From DAORHV01 sp964458645 (GTDB taxonomy: Bacteria; Patescibacteriota; Gracilibacteria; Peribacterales; Peribacteraceae), in assembly GCA_964458645.1 (NCBI GenBank), contig CAYWJU010000010.1, positions 1 to 60,972 on the forward strand: a stretch of 60,972 nt of DNA. Direction: 5' to 3'. The notes beneath the pieces were generated by a model. That model ran no database searches. It saw nothing but the letters and a program-made list of their open reading frames with translations, and was not told the DNA's origin. A program made the position numbers and the translations under genes. This document shows positions 50,729-58,182 of this stretch, in pieces. The number at the start of each line of letters is the position of its first letter. Position 1 is the stretch's first letter.

Positions 50729-51196
50729 ATGCAACGCACTCTCGCACTTTCCGTCATTTCCCTCTCCGTCCTCATGTTCTCGTCCTGCGGTGGCCCGAAG
50801 CCCCTGACGCTGACATCGCCTGACGGAAGCAAGACCGTTACATTGCAGGTCGATATCGCCGATACTCCGCAAGCCCGCAGCGATGGTCTGAAGTATGTAA
50901 CCGAGATGCCCGAAGATCACGGCATGTTATTCGTATTCCCGAATACCCAGTTGCTTGCATTCTGGATGCAGGACACCAAAATTCCGTTGGACATCACGTT
51001 CTTCGATGAGAAGGGCAATTTCATCAGCGGTGCTGCCATGCAGCCTTGTTCTCAGGATCCTTGCCCGCGCTACACGGCTGCCGAGCCGGGAATGTATGCA
51101 CTGGAAGCCAACAAAGACTTCCGTACCAAGAATGGCATCGGCTTGGGGTGGAAGCTGAATGTGGACGAGGTGAAGAAGATCTCGAATCCGAAATAA
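50729..51196 (+). CDS. DUF192 family lipoprotein
   Basis: 155 aa. A signal peptide with lipobox (SVLMFSSCGG) suggests lipid anchoring through the Cys at about residue 20. DUF192 blocks follow: DIADTPQARSDGLKYVTEMP, DHGMLFVFPNTQLLAFWMQD, and TKIPLDITFFDEKGNFISGA. Function of the family is unknown; the proteins are exported and small. Start supported by a -10 box seven bases upstream. A short perfect hairpin (GGATTC, CAAA, GAATCC; 51202-51217) follows the stop. Confidence 0.9.
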   Translation: MQRTLALSVISLSVLMFSSCGGPKPLTLTSPDGSKTVTLQVDIADTPQARSDGLKYVTEMPEDHGMLFVFPNTQLLAFWMQDTKIPLDITFFDEKGNFISGAAMQPCSQDPCPRYTAAEPGMYALEANKDFRTKNGIGLGWKLNVDEVKKISNPK

Positions 51197-51263
51197 ATAA
51201 GGATTCCAAAGAATCCGAAGAAACCGAGGAACATTCCTTGGAATCGTTGGGGACCTCGGCTCC

Positions 51264-52247
51264 CTACTTTTTGAAATACCCCTTCAAGTTCTTCCCGATC
51301 CGTCCCGCCACGTCCGGGTTCTCCGGGAACACGAACGGCAGGCCCGTCATCCTCTGGTACAGATCGATGTATTTCCCGGCCAGCATTGCGCGGACATCAT
51401 CGGTGATTTCCGGCTTGGGCTTGCCGTAATCGAAGCCCTGGCTTTTCAGCCATAGGCGGAAAAATTCCTTATCCAAACTCTCGGGTTCCTGTGCTTTTGC
51501 AAAACGCTCTTCGTAGCTGGAAGCCACCCAGTACCGCGACGAGTCGGGTGTATGAACTTCGTCGGCCAGCGTGATGACGCCGTTCTCGTCCACGCCCATT
51601 TCGTACTTGGTATCCACCAGAATCAATCCACGCGTCGCGGCGATTTCCTGGCCGCGCCTGAAGACTGCCAGCGCCTTGTCGTGGATTTCTTCCCACTGTT
51701 TCTTGGTTGTCAGTTTGCGTTCGAGAATACCCGCTGGGTCAATCAGCTCGTCAGTTTCGCCTTTGGTCGTCGGCGTGATGATCGGTGTGGCAAACTTCTG
51801 ACTCTTTACCATGCCGTCAGGCAGCGTGTTGCCGCAGAAATTGCGCACGCCTTTGCTGTAGTTAACCCAAGCGGAAGTACCCGTAGAACCCGTCAGGTAG
51901 GCACGGACGACAATTTCCACTTTCAGCATATCTAGTTTTTTTACCACTGCGGCGTTGGGGTCGGGCACCGCTACGACGTGGGTGGGCATGATGTCCTTGA
52001 TCTGCTCGAACCACCATGCGCTGAGCTGATTGAGTGTTTGGCCCTTCAGTGGAATGGCACACCAGTTCACATCGAACGCCGACTGACGGTCGGTGGCAAT
52101 GAGAACGCTCTGCTTGCCCATGTCGTACACATCGCGCACTTTGCCGGTGTACTTGGCGCCTAAGAAATCGAAATTGGTTTCATCCAGTGTTGTGGACAAA
52201 AACGGCGCAATCTTCTTCGTATCAACTGATTGGGTGGCGGGTGTCAT
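51264..52247 (-). CDS. purC: SAICAR synthetase (phosphoribosylaminoimidazole-succinocarboxamide synthase)
   Basis: Joins CAIR and aspartate in purine synthesis, 327 aa. Blocks: KYTGKVRDVYDMGKQSVLIA, ATDRQSAFDVNWCAIPLKG, VVRAYLTGSTGTSAW, and ILVDTKYEMGVDENGVITLA with EVHTPDSSRYW. It is longer than the E. coli form (237 aa) and like the plant/yeast type. Start 52247 is chosen because TATGCT lies six bases before it. No other purine gene is in the window; most CPR lack the full pathway, so an isolated purC is notable. Confidence 0.95.
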   Translation of the reverse strand: MTPATQSVDTKKIAPFLSTTLDETNFDFLGAKYTGKVRDVYDMGKQSVLIATDRQSAFDVNWCAIPLKGQTLNQLSAWWFEQIKDIMPTHVVAVPDPNAAVVKKLDMLKVEIVVRAYLTGSTGTSAWVNYSKGVRNFCGNTLPDGMVKSQKFATPIITPTTKGETDELIDPAGILERKLTTKKQWEEIHDKALAVFRRGQEIAATRGLILVDTKYEMGVDENGVITLADEVHTPDSSRYWVASSYEERFAKAQEPESLDKEFFRLWLKSQGFDYGKPKPEITDDVRAMLAGKYIDLYQRMTGLPFVFPENPDVAGRIGKNLKGYFKK

Positions 52248-52253
52248 GCTCGA

Positions 52254-52262
52254 AGCATAGCA
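52254..52262 (-). promoter_or_regulatory. Extended -10 of purC (leaderless)
   Basis: TGCTATGCT on the minus strand, six bases, ATG. Confidence 0.6.
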
Positions 52263-52295
52263 AAATCCAGACAACTGCGACCATATGTTCCGCGA

Positions 52296-53021
52296 CTAGT
52301 AGTTGTCGTTGGCGGTAATGACGACCGTGGCGCGATAGGTTCCCGACGGCTGAGCCGAAGACGAGCCGATATAGGCCTTGAATTGAATCAATTCCGTGTC
52401 GCCCGTCGTTTCCGTCGTGCGCTTGGCAATGCTTACCTGAGCGCCCGTACCGACGTTGAGCCATTTTTCCGAGCTGCCATCGGTTCCCCAGTCTTTGCCC
52501 GCGCCCTGAGGCGTGGTGCTGGAGGACTTTACGCGTGCTGCCCAACGAGAGGTGGTATTGGCGTTGGCGGCGTTCGGAGCGGCAAATGTTTCCGGCGTAC
52601 TTGGAGTGCCGACCTTGTAGGCAAGGATTTTATCCGGCTGACCGCCCGTCTGGTTCATGCTGTTCAAGTGTCCGGTGCCGTAGCCGCCGGAACCCGTGGT
52701 AATGACCCAACGCAAGGTGTAACCCTGCGAGTTGGAGGTCACAACGGTGCACTTGGCATATGTTCCGCCGGTACCGTGGTACTGGCCGGTCGTGGCGCCG
52801 GTAGCAGTCGTGATTGATACTGCCGTCGAACAGCTGATGGACGTCGTACTCACAACCGTAAGGCTGACGACGGTCGAGCCCGTGGCGGAAGACGCACGTG
52901 CCAGAAAGCCGCCAATAGGTTCTGCAAGTAACGCGAGTGCCAGATACATGCACGTTGCAGTAGCCACGCCGATCGTAAAGACCTTCAGTTGGCGCTCGGA
53001 GGACAGAGTGTAGATGTTCAT
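52296..53021 (-). CDS. Secreted surface subunit, paralog A
   Basis: 241 aa; no named family. The first ~45 residues hold a short cytoplasmic start (MNIYTLSSERQLKVFTIGVA) and a hydrophobic segment ending in FLARASSA, a likely signal-peptidase site. The mature part is rich in Thr, Ser and Gly, has two conserved Cys (SISCSTAVSITT and TYAKCTVVTS, probably a disulfide) and conserved WAARVKSSST and KWLNVGTGAQV. It ends YRATVVITANDN. ATG 53021 gives the start shared with the paralogs; a longer start is possible. Same fold as paralogs B and C and the C-terminus of the 744-aa protein. Not a type IV pilin: the GFTLIE motif is lacking. Confidence 0.85.
   Translation of the reverse strand: MNIYTLSSERQLKVFTIGVATATCMYLALALLAEPIGGFLARASSATGSTVVSLTVVSTTSISCSTAVSITTATGATTGQYHGTGGTYAKCTVVTSNSQGYTLRWVITTGSGGYGTGHLNSMNQTGGQPDKILAYKVGTPSTPETFAAPNAANANTTSRWAARVKSSSTTPQGAGKDWGTDGSSEKWLNVGTGAQVSIAKRTTETTGDTELIQFKAYIGSSSAQPSGTYRATVVITANDNY
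52630..52891 (-). repeat. 262-bp tract identical to paralog C
   Basis: Compared line by line, 52630-52891 is identical to 54410-54671, while both flanks differ. This suggests recent gene conversion or duplication. Confidence 0.9.
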
Positions 53022-53128
53022 TAGAGTGAGGTGAGTTTTTTGATTTTCAAACAAGTATACACGATTTTGTCATTTTTTGAAAGTGCAACATTGCAGCTTG
53101 CTTTATTCCACAGGCAGAAAATGGCAAA

Positions 53129-53157
53129 CAAAAAACCCCTCGGCTTGAGGGGTTTTC
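53129..53157 (-). terminator. Terminator of paralog B
   Basis: On the minus strand GAAAACCCCTC, AAGCC, GAGGGGTTTT is followed by T-rich sequence. Strong hairpin directly after the stop of paralog B. Confidence 0.9.
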
Positions 53158-53179
53158 AAGAAGCGCAATCAAGCAACGA

Positions 53180-53914
53180 CTACGGGTTGTCGTTAGCCGT
53201 AATGAATACGGTAGCTCGGTAGGTTCCGGATGGCTGAGCAGAGGAAGAGCCGATATACGCCTTGAACTGAATGAGTTCGATGTCGCCGGGTGCAGTCGTC
53301 ACAGATGTGCGCTTCACAAGGCTCACCTGAGCACCGGTGCCGACGTTCAGCCAGGTTTCGCTGGAGTTATCGGTGCCCCAGTTCTTGCCGGCACCTCCGG
53401 CGGTGGTGCTGGAGGATTTAATGCGTGCCGCCCAGCGGGAAGTGGTGTTTGGGTTGGCTGCGTTGGGAGCGGCAAAGGTCTCGGGCGTACCTGCCGATGC
53501 GACCTTGTAGGCCAAGATGCGGTCGGGCTGGCCACCAGTGACGCTCATGTTATTCAAGTGGCCGGTACCGTAGCCGCCGGAGCCCGTCGTAATGAGCCAG
53601 CGCAAGGTATAACCGGCAGAGTTGGATGTGACAACCAAGCAACGAGCATAGGTTCCACCAGTGCCATGGTACTGGCCGGCTGTAGCGCCGGTTGCCGTGG
53701 TAATGGATACCGAGTTAGAGCACGAAATGGACGTAGTACCCACCATCGTCAGGCTGACCACCGTAGTACCGGTGGCGGATGAAGCACGAGCCAAAAAGCC
53801 GCTTACTGGCTCTGCCAGCAATGCGAGTGCCAGGTACAGTGACACTGCGACCGTAACGCCAAGAGTCAGTACCTTGTACTGGCGATCAGTCGAGAGTGTA
53901 TACGCGTGGACCAT
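53180..53914 (-). CDS. Secreted surface subunit, paralog B
   Basis: 244 aa, clearly related to paralogs A and C along the full length. It starts MVHAYTLSTDRQYKVLTLGV with the same hydrophobic segment and FLARASSA site, has SISCSNSVSITTATGATAGQ, WAARIKSSSTTAGGAGKNWG and TWLNVGTGAQVSLVKRTSVT, and ends YRATVFITANDNP. The DNA differs from A and C at many positions in the part where those two are identical, so it did not share their recent conversion. Own promoter (TATAAT about 40 bases upstream) and terminator suggest separate regulation. Confidence 0.85.
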   Translation of the reverse strand: MVHAYTLSTDRQYKVLTLGVTVAVSLYLALALLAEPVSGFLARASSATGTTVVSLTMVGTTSISCSNSVSITTATGATAGQYHGTGGTYARCLVVTSNSAGYTLRWLITTGSGGYGTGHLNNMSVTGGQPDRILAYKVASAGTPETFAAPNAANPNTTSRWAARIKSSSTTAGGAGKNWGTDNSSETWLNVGTGAQVSLVKRTSVTTAPGDIELIQFKAYIGSSSAQPSGTYRATVFITANDNP

Positions 53915-54020
53915 TGAAGTGTTATGTGTATGAAACTACATATATTATACATTATTTGTGTATAATTTGCAATTATTTGCTTGGGCACTTTCCGCGTATT
54001 CCTTTGGTAGTTTGAGGATA

Positions 54021-54049
54021 CAAAAAAACCCCTCCGCCAGGAGGGGTTG
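54021..54049 (-). terminator. Terminator of paralog C
   Basis: AACCCCTCC, GCCA, GGAGGGGTT with seven T on the minus strand, directly after paralog C. Confidence 0.9.
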
Positions 54050-54075
54050 TAGATGCAGAGAGAAGAGCTCTTTGA

Positions 54076-54798
54076 TTAGTAGTTGTCGTTGGCCGTAATG
54101 ACCACCGTGGCGCGATAGACTCCCGACGGCTGAGCCGAGGTGGAGCCGATGTAGGCCTTGAACTGAATGAGCTCGGTATCGCCGGTTGTTTCACTGGTGC
54201 GAGAGACAAGGCTCACTTGAGCACCTGTGCCAACGTTCAGCCATGTTTCGGAGCTACCGTCGGTACCCCAGCTCTTGCCTGCGCCACCGGCGGTGGTGCT
54301 GGAGGACTTCACGCGGGCTGCCCAACGGGAAGTGGTTGCAGGGTTTGCAGCGTTCGGAGCGGCAAACGTCTCAGGCGTGTTGGCAGTTGCAGGCTTGTAG
54401 GCAAGGATCTTATCCGGCTGACCGCCCGTCTGGTTCATGCTGTTCAAGTGTCCGGTGCCGTAGCCGCCGGAACCCGTGGTAATGACCCAACGCAAGGTGT
54501 AACCCTGCGAGTTGGAGGTCACAACGGTGCACTTGGCATATGTTCCGCCGGTACCGTGGTACTGGCCGGTCGTGGCGCCGGTAGCAGTCGTGATTGATAC
54601 TGCCGTCGAACAGCTGATGGACGTCGTACTCACAACCGTAAGGCTGACGACGGTCGAGCCCGTGGCGGAAGCAGCGCGAGCAAGGAAGCCGCTGACCGGT
54701 TCGGCAAGCAGCGCGAGAGCCAGATACATTGTGGCTGCAGCGGCGATGCCGATGGTCACTACCTTGAGCTGGCGCTCGGAAGAGAGAGTGTAGTCCAT
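54076..54798 (-). CDS. Secreted surface subunit, paralog C
   Basis: 240 aa, with the same architecture as A and B: MDYTLSSERQLKVVTIGIAA, hydrophobic segment, FLARAASA cleavage-like site, two Cys, KSSSTTAGGAGKSWGTDGSS, and C-terminal YRATVVITANDN. Its 54410-54671 section is identical to the matching section of paralog A. A TATAAT box lies about 45 bases upstream. The three small genes, each with its own terminator or promoter, suggest high expression as a structural surface component. Confidence 0.85.
   Translation of the reverse strand: MDYTLSSERQLKVVTIGIAAAATMYLALALLAEPVSGFLARAASATGSTVVSLTVVSTTSISCSTAVSITTATGATTGQYHGTGGTYAKCTVVTSNSQGYTLRWVITTGSGGYGTGHLNSMNQTGGQPDKILAYKPATANTPETFAAPNAANPATTSRWAARVKSSSTTAGGAGKSWGTDGSSETWLNVGTGAQVSLVSRTSETTGDTELIQFKAYIGSTSAQPSGVYRATVVITANDNY
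54410..54671 (-). repeat. 262-bp tract identical to paralog A
   Basis: Exact copy of 52630-52891 at an offset of 1780 bases. Flanking bases diverge at once on both sides. Confidence 0.9.
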
Positions 54799-54948
54799 AG
54801 AGAGAAGGGGATTAATTTTTTTTCTGTTACGAGTATTATATACAATTTCTTCAATTTATGCAAATGTAAGTGTATCAATACATAATGAACAGCAATCTTC
54901 ACTAATAAGGAGAGGTGAAGATTTTTTGTGCAAATGCTCTACGCCACG

Positions 54949-55941
54949 CTAGTCCTTCTTCTTGCGGATTTCGAACCGATTAAAGAAGACCTGCACGAAG
55001 AGCGAAACAATGAAGATAGCCAGCAACACCATTGCCACTGGGATAGCCGGGATAACCCAGAAGCTCGTGGTCAGCGTCTCGGTATCGTGGTTGGCGCTGG
55101 CATTCACCGAGAGTGTCGCCTTGTAGTAGCCCAGTGCGAAGCCCGGTTGCCAGGTAATGGTGCGTCCACGCGTGGAGTTACGCAGCACGTACCAGTCTTT
55201 TACCGGAATCTCGTCGACCAAAATGCCGAAGATATTGCGGATTTCCACGCGGCCGGTGGGCACCAAGTGCACCGTACCCGTGTTCTCGTAGCGCATGTCC
55301 AACGATGCCGGCAGCTTCCAATAGAAGGGAGATCCGGCGGAGAAGCTCTTGAGGCCTCCTTCACGGATAACCTGGCCCTTTACGGTAATGAGCAGCAACA
55401 CACCGACGCGAGCAACAATGTTAAAACCGGGCTGTACACCCTTCGGGTCGCGCTGGAACAGAACGGTAGAGTAGTGGTCGCCAATGGCCGCATTGGTCGG
55501 AATGCGAACTGTCACCGGAATGGTGGCGCGTTCGCCGTGCTTCAAGTTGAGCTTGGTAATGGCTGCCTGTACCCAGGCACGAGAAGAGAAGGGGCCATCT
55601 TTACCGCCGTACATGGCGATGTCGTTGCCGGTCTCGTCGCTGGAGAAGTCTTCCACGGACAACGAGTAGGTGTGCTCTTCACCGCCGCGGCTCAAGATTT
55701 CGATTTTAATCGTTCGCTCTTCACCAGGGGCCAACTCCATGACGAACCGGGTCGGGCCGACCTGGAAGTCGTTGGCGACCGGAATGTCGCTCTGCTGCGA
55801 AATGGCGATATTCGGTGCGCTTGAAGAAGATGCGGAGCTTGCGGATTGGGCAAGCAGCGCAGGTACGGAGAACACGCCGCTCAGGACAACCGCGAGGGTT
55901 GCGGAGAGCGAACGAAGAGCCAGGCGCATCGGTGCAGACAT
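54949..55941 (-). CDS. Membrane-anchored DUF916-like surface protein
   Basis: 330 aa. A signal peptide (about residues 1-32, ending ALLAQSAS) is followed by a Ser-rich linker and a beta-sandwich with RFVMELAPGEERTIKIEILS and then SSRAWVQAAITKLNLKHGER. A second beta part includes RYENTGTVHLVPTGRVEIRN and VKDWYVLRNSTRGRTITW, like DUF916/WxL-associated proteins that bind partner surface proteins. One C-terminal membrane span (FWVIPAIPVAMVLLAIFIVS) and a basic tail (KKKD) anchor it. ATG 55941 and ATG 55929 are both possible. It lies next to the subunit genes and may serve as their membrane anchor; this is inferred. Confidence 0.75.
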   Translation of the reverse strand: MSAPMRLALRSLSATLAVVLSGVFSVPALLAQSASSASSSSAPNIAISQQSDIPVANDFQVGPTRFVMELAPGEERTIKIEILSRGGEEHTYSLSVEDFSSDETGNDIAMYGGKDGPFSSRAWVQAAITKLNLKHGERATIPVTVRIPTNAAIGDHYSTVLFQRDPKGVQPGFNIVARVGVLLLITVKGQVIREGGLKSFSAGSPFYWKLPASLDMRYENTGTVHLVPTGRVEIRNIFGILVDEIPVKDWYVLRNSTRGRTITWQPGFALGYYKATLSVNASANHDTETLTTSFWVIPAIPVAMVLLAIFIVSLFVQVFFNRFEIRKKKD

Positions 55942-56011
55942 CGGCAGTCACGGTACGCGATTTTTGTTCTGAAGTAAACGCAGATGGAATGATCTGTGTG
56001 GCCGAACATGC

Positions 56012-56017
56012 TACGCT
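56012..56017 (+). promoter_or_regulatory. Possible -10 of the LemA-like gene
   Basis: TACGCT preceded by TGC; the ATG is 12 bases on. Confidence 0.35.
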
Positions 56018-56029
56018 GCACATTGTCGT

Positions 56030-56581
56030 ATGAAGCCAGGTGTGTACGCCATCGGCATTGTCGTTGTGGTCTTACTGGTATGGCTGGTGCCGTCGTATTG
56101 GAATATTTCCGGTCATGCCGCAAACGTGCGAACAACGTTGGATGCGGTCCAGCAGCACTACCGAGCCATTGGCGAAGCGCATGCCGCAGCATTGGCCGAT
56201 GCTACCGGTGGCTTGGAACCCGATGCCTCCACTGCGCAAAAACTGATCATCGCATTCGGTTCCGTAACTCGCGCAGTGTCTGCAGATCAAAAAATGCAAG
56301 CAATCGACGCTTTGCAAAAGCAGCTCGGTGCTTTCTTCGCATCCCAGGCGACGCATGTTCCCGGGCTTGTGACCAATGAGCATTTCGTCACGTTGAACCA
56401 GGAAATTACCGGACGCGGTGGAGCAAGCAGTCTCGTCTTCGAGTACAACAAGGCTGCGTCCGTGTTGCGCGAAGACATGAGCTCATTCCCCGGCAATGTC
56501 CTTGGGAGTCTCATTTTTGGCTCAGAGCCTCAGTTTTTGTATTTGGACGGGACACCGCGCGACATCAAAGTCATGATGTAA
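56030..56581 (+). CDS. LemA family-like membrane protein (divergent)
   Basis: 183 aa. One N-terminal membrane helix (AIGIVVVVLLVWLVPSYWNI) is followed by a helical bundle. The C-terminal pattern LVFEYNKAASVLREDMSSFP and GNVLGSLIFG corresponds to the LemA signature (YN..V...FP...L..L.GF). The start is preceded by a TGCTACGCT box. LemA proteins are membrane proteins of unknown function with the N-terminus outside. It is divergent from the DUF916-like gene, and the structured repeat begins inside its stop codon. Confidence 0.75.
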   Translation: MKPGVYAIGIVVVVLLVWLVPSYWNISGHAANVRTTLDAVQQHYRAIGEAHAAALADATGGLEPDASTAQKLIIAFGSVTRAVSADQKMQAIDALQKQLGAFFASQATHVPGLVTNEHFVTLNQEITGRGGASSLVFEYNKAASVLREDMSSFPGNVLGSLIFGSEPQFLYLDGTPRDIKVMM

Positions 56582-56705
56582 AAGCTGCTGGGAAATGCAG
56601 CTTGCTTCGTCGTCTGCGCGCTAACTTCGCTCAGCGTATGTTTGTATACGCTTCGCAAAATTTTGCTTGCCTCCTCGCATTCTGGGATTTCCGAGAAGCT
56701 TTTTT
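56580..56705. repeat. Large structured dispersed repeat, copy 2 (terminator-like)
   Basis: Begins in the stop codon of the LemA-like gene. Outer arms AAAAGCT/AGCTTTT and GGAAAT/ATTTCC; core TTCGCTCAGCGTATGTTTG and ATACGCTTCGC, matching copy 1. TGCTTCGTC and TCCTCGCA are also shared. Ends in six T. Outer arms differ from copy 1 but still pair, so structure is conserved. Confidence 0.75.
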
Positions 56706-56792
56706 GACAAGGGCAGAAAAACTTCTCTTGTAGTACGAGATTTCGGCATCAAAGATTTTTGTTTTGCTCCTGTGGTGAGCCGCCGAATTTGC

Positions 56793-56798
56793 TAGCAT
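56793..56798 (+). promoter_or_regulatory. Extended -10 of the 458-aa gene (leaderless)
   Basis: TGCTAGCAT with TAGCAT at 56793-56798, seven bases, ATG at 56806. Confidence 0.5.
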
Positions 56799-56805
56799 GG
56801 TCGCC

Positions 56806-58182
56806 ATGCAGATGTTGGTGTTACTCATTGTTGTCGCAGTGGTTGCGACGGCGCTCCGGCATCGCTGGATTCCGATCATTCGTCCGCTGTGGAGTCCTGT
56901 ATTGCTCATCACCTATCTCGTACTCATTTTGCTGGTAATTGCCGGCGGCCTTTTTTGGTACTGGTGGACGCTTCCGAGCGATGAATTCTACGGCGTAAAA
57001 TGGGAAGACATTACCGTGGAAGAAGATCTTGCCGCCGTAGAACGGCTGAATTCTTTTGGCCAAGGAACCGTCACGTCATCCGGCATGATGGGCATGGGCG
57101 GCAGCACAACAACAACATCTTCGGCCGCCTCGTCAGGTACGGCAGCTTCCAAGTCAGTTGTAGAACTACCGCCGTTGCCGACGGTGGTGGAAACGCTCAC
57201 TGGTTCCGATGTGCTGCCTGCGGTTCCGTTCTGGAAGCACGTTGGCATTGCGCCGGAAGTGGTCATTCCATCGGAAACAATTCAGCAGGCAGCTGCCAAC
57301 GATCGCCAGATAGAAGTGAGTATCGTTGGTGCGGATCAAACATTGGTGCTGCCATCGGATTACCTCAGCCGTACGCCGGACGGACAGTTGCTTGTGACCA
57401 TGGATCCGCCGCGGAATTTTAAAGCCGGAAAGTACACGCTGCAGGTTCGTTCGGCCGCAGCGGGCGAAGCGCTCAGCAAGAGCAGATTGTTGTACGTACA
57501 GGATTTCACCTGGGGTGTGCTCGCATTCAATCCAGACAGCGATGTATACGCTCCCGGCGAAACCGCCAAACTGCAGGTGGGTGTACTGGATGACGAAGGC
57601 ATCACGCTGTGCAATGCAGAAGTGACCGTTCGCGTAACGTCGCCGAGTGGAGGTGTGGATACCCTCTCCACAGCCAACGGCAAAATTCGCCGCAATCCGG
57701 ATTGCCGTGACAAAGCGGTAACCGATATTCCGGATTACGCCGGCGAAACGACATTCACTGAGCGTGGAACGTACGTGTTCACCATTGCGGCAGAAACACC
57801 GAACGGTCAGCGCGTCATGACCGAGCGCATCAGCGTGGTGGGTCGCGCATTGCCGGATATTCAGCGCTTGGCCGTCACCCGTATTTATCCGCTGGCTGAG
57901 TACACCATGCGCATGAAGTTCACGCCCTCGCACACGTTCGAAGGCGACGTGGCCGAGCATGTGCCGTCGTCGTTCAAGATCCGCAATCCCATTCCAGTCG
58001 CGACAATTGCGCCGCAGGACGAAGACACAGTGGCCATTACCTGGAAGCAGCGCTGGGAGGCCGGCAAGACGTATCAATTGGAGTACACCTACGACGCGCC
58101 GGATATCAGCCCGGAATTTTATTTGCTGGGTCCGATCACTATCGACGGTGACATTGTTGAAGAATCCGTCGTACAGCCATGA
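56806..58182 (+). CDS. Membrane-anchored protein with Ig/MG2-like domains
   Basis: 458 aa. Two membrane segments (residues 1-18 and about 30-52, LLITYLVLILLVIAGGLFWY) precede a long exported part. A low-complexity Ser/Thr/Gly linker (about 90-115) follows. The beta-rich region around NPDSDVYAPGETAKLQVGVL resembles the MG2/Ig domains of alpha-2-macroglobulin-like proteins, with TFTERGTYVFTIAAETPNGQ next. ATG 56806 was chosen because the -10 lies seven bases before it (ATG 56797 lies inside the box). The stop overlaps the start of the 744-aa gene (ATGA), so the two are translationally coupled. Confidence 0.8.
   Translation: MQMLVLLIVVAVVATALRHRWIPIIRPLWSPVLLITYLVLILLVIAGGLFWYWWTLPSDEFYGVKWEDITVEEDLAAVERLNSFGQGTVTSSGMMGMGGSTTTTSSAASSGTAASKSVVELPPLPTVVETLTGSDVLPAVPFWKHVGIAPEVVIPSETIQQAAANDRQIEVSIVGADQTLVLPSDYLSRTPDGQLLVTMDPPRNFKAGKYTLQVRSAAAGEALSKSRLLYVQDFTWGVLAFNPDSDVYAPGETAKLQVGVLDDEGITLCNAEVTVRVTSPSGGVDTLSTANGKIRRNPDCRDKAVTDIPDYAGETTFTERGTYVFTIAAETPNGQRVMTERISVVGRALPDIQRLAVTRIYPLAEYTMRMKFTPSHTFEGDVAEHVPSSFKIRNPIPVATIAPQDEDTVAITWKQRWEAGKTYQLEYTYDAPDISPEFYLLGPITIDGDIVEESVVQP

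Noticed and set aside
53101..53160. Small plus-strand frame beginning ATGGCAAACAAAAAACCC
   Set aside because: It is the terminator hairpin of paralog B read as protein.
52296..54798. Type IV pilin genes
   Set aside because: The N-termini lack the GFTLIE-type prepilin motif and instead have a normal signal-peptide-like segment.
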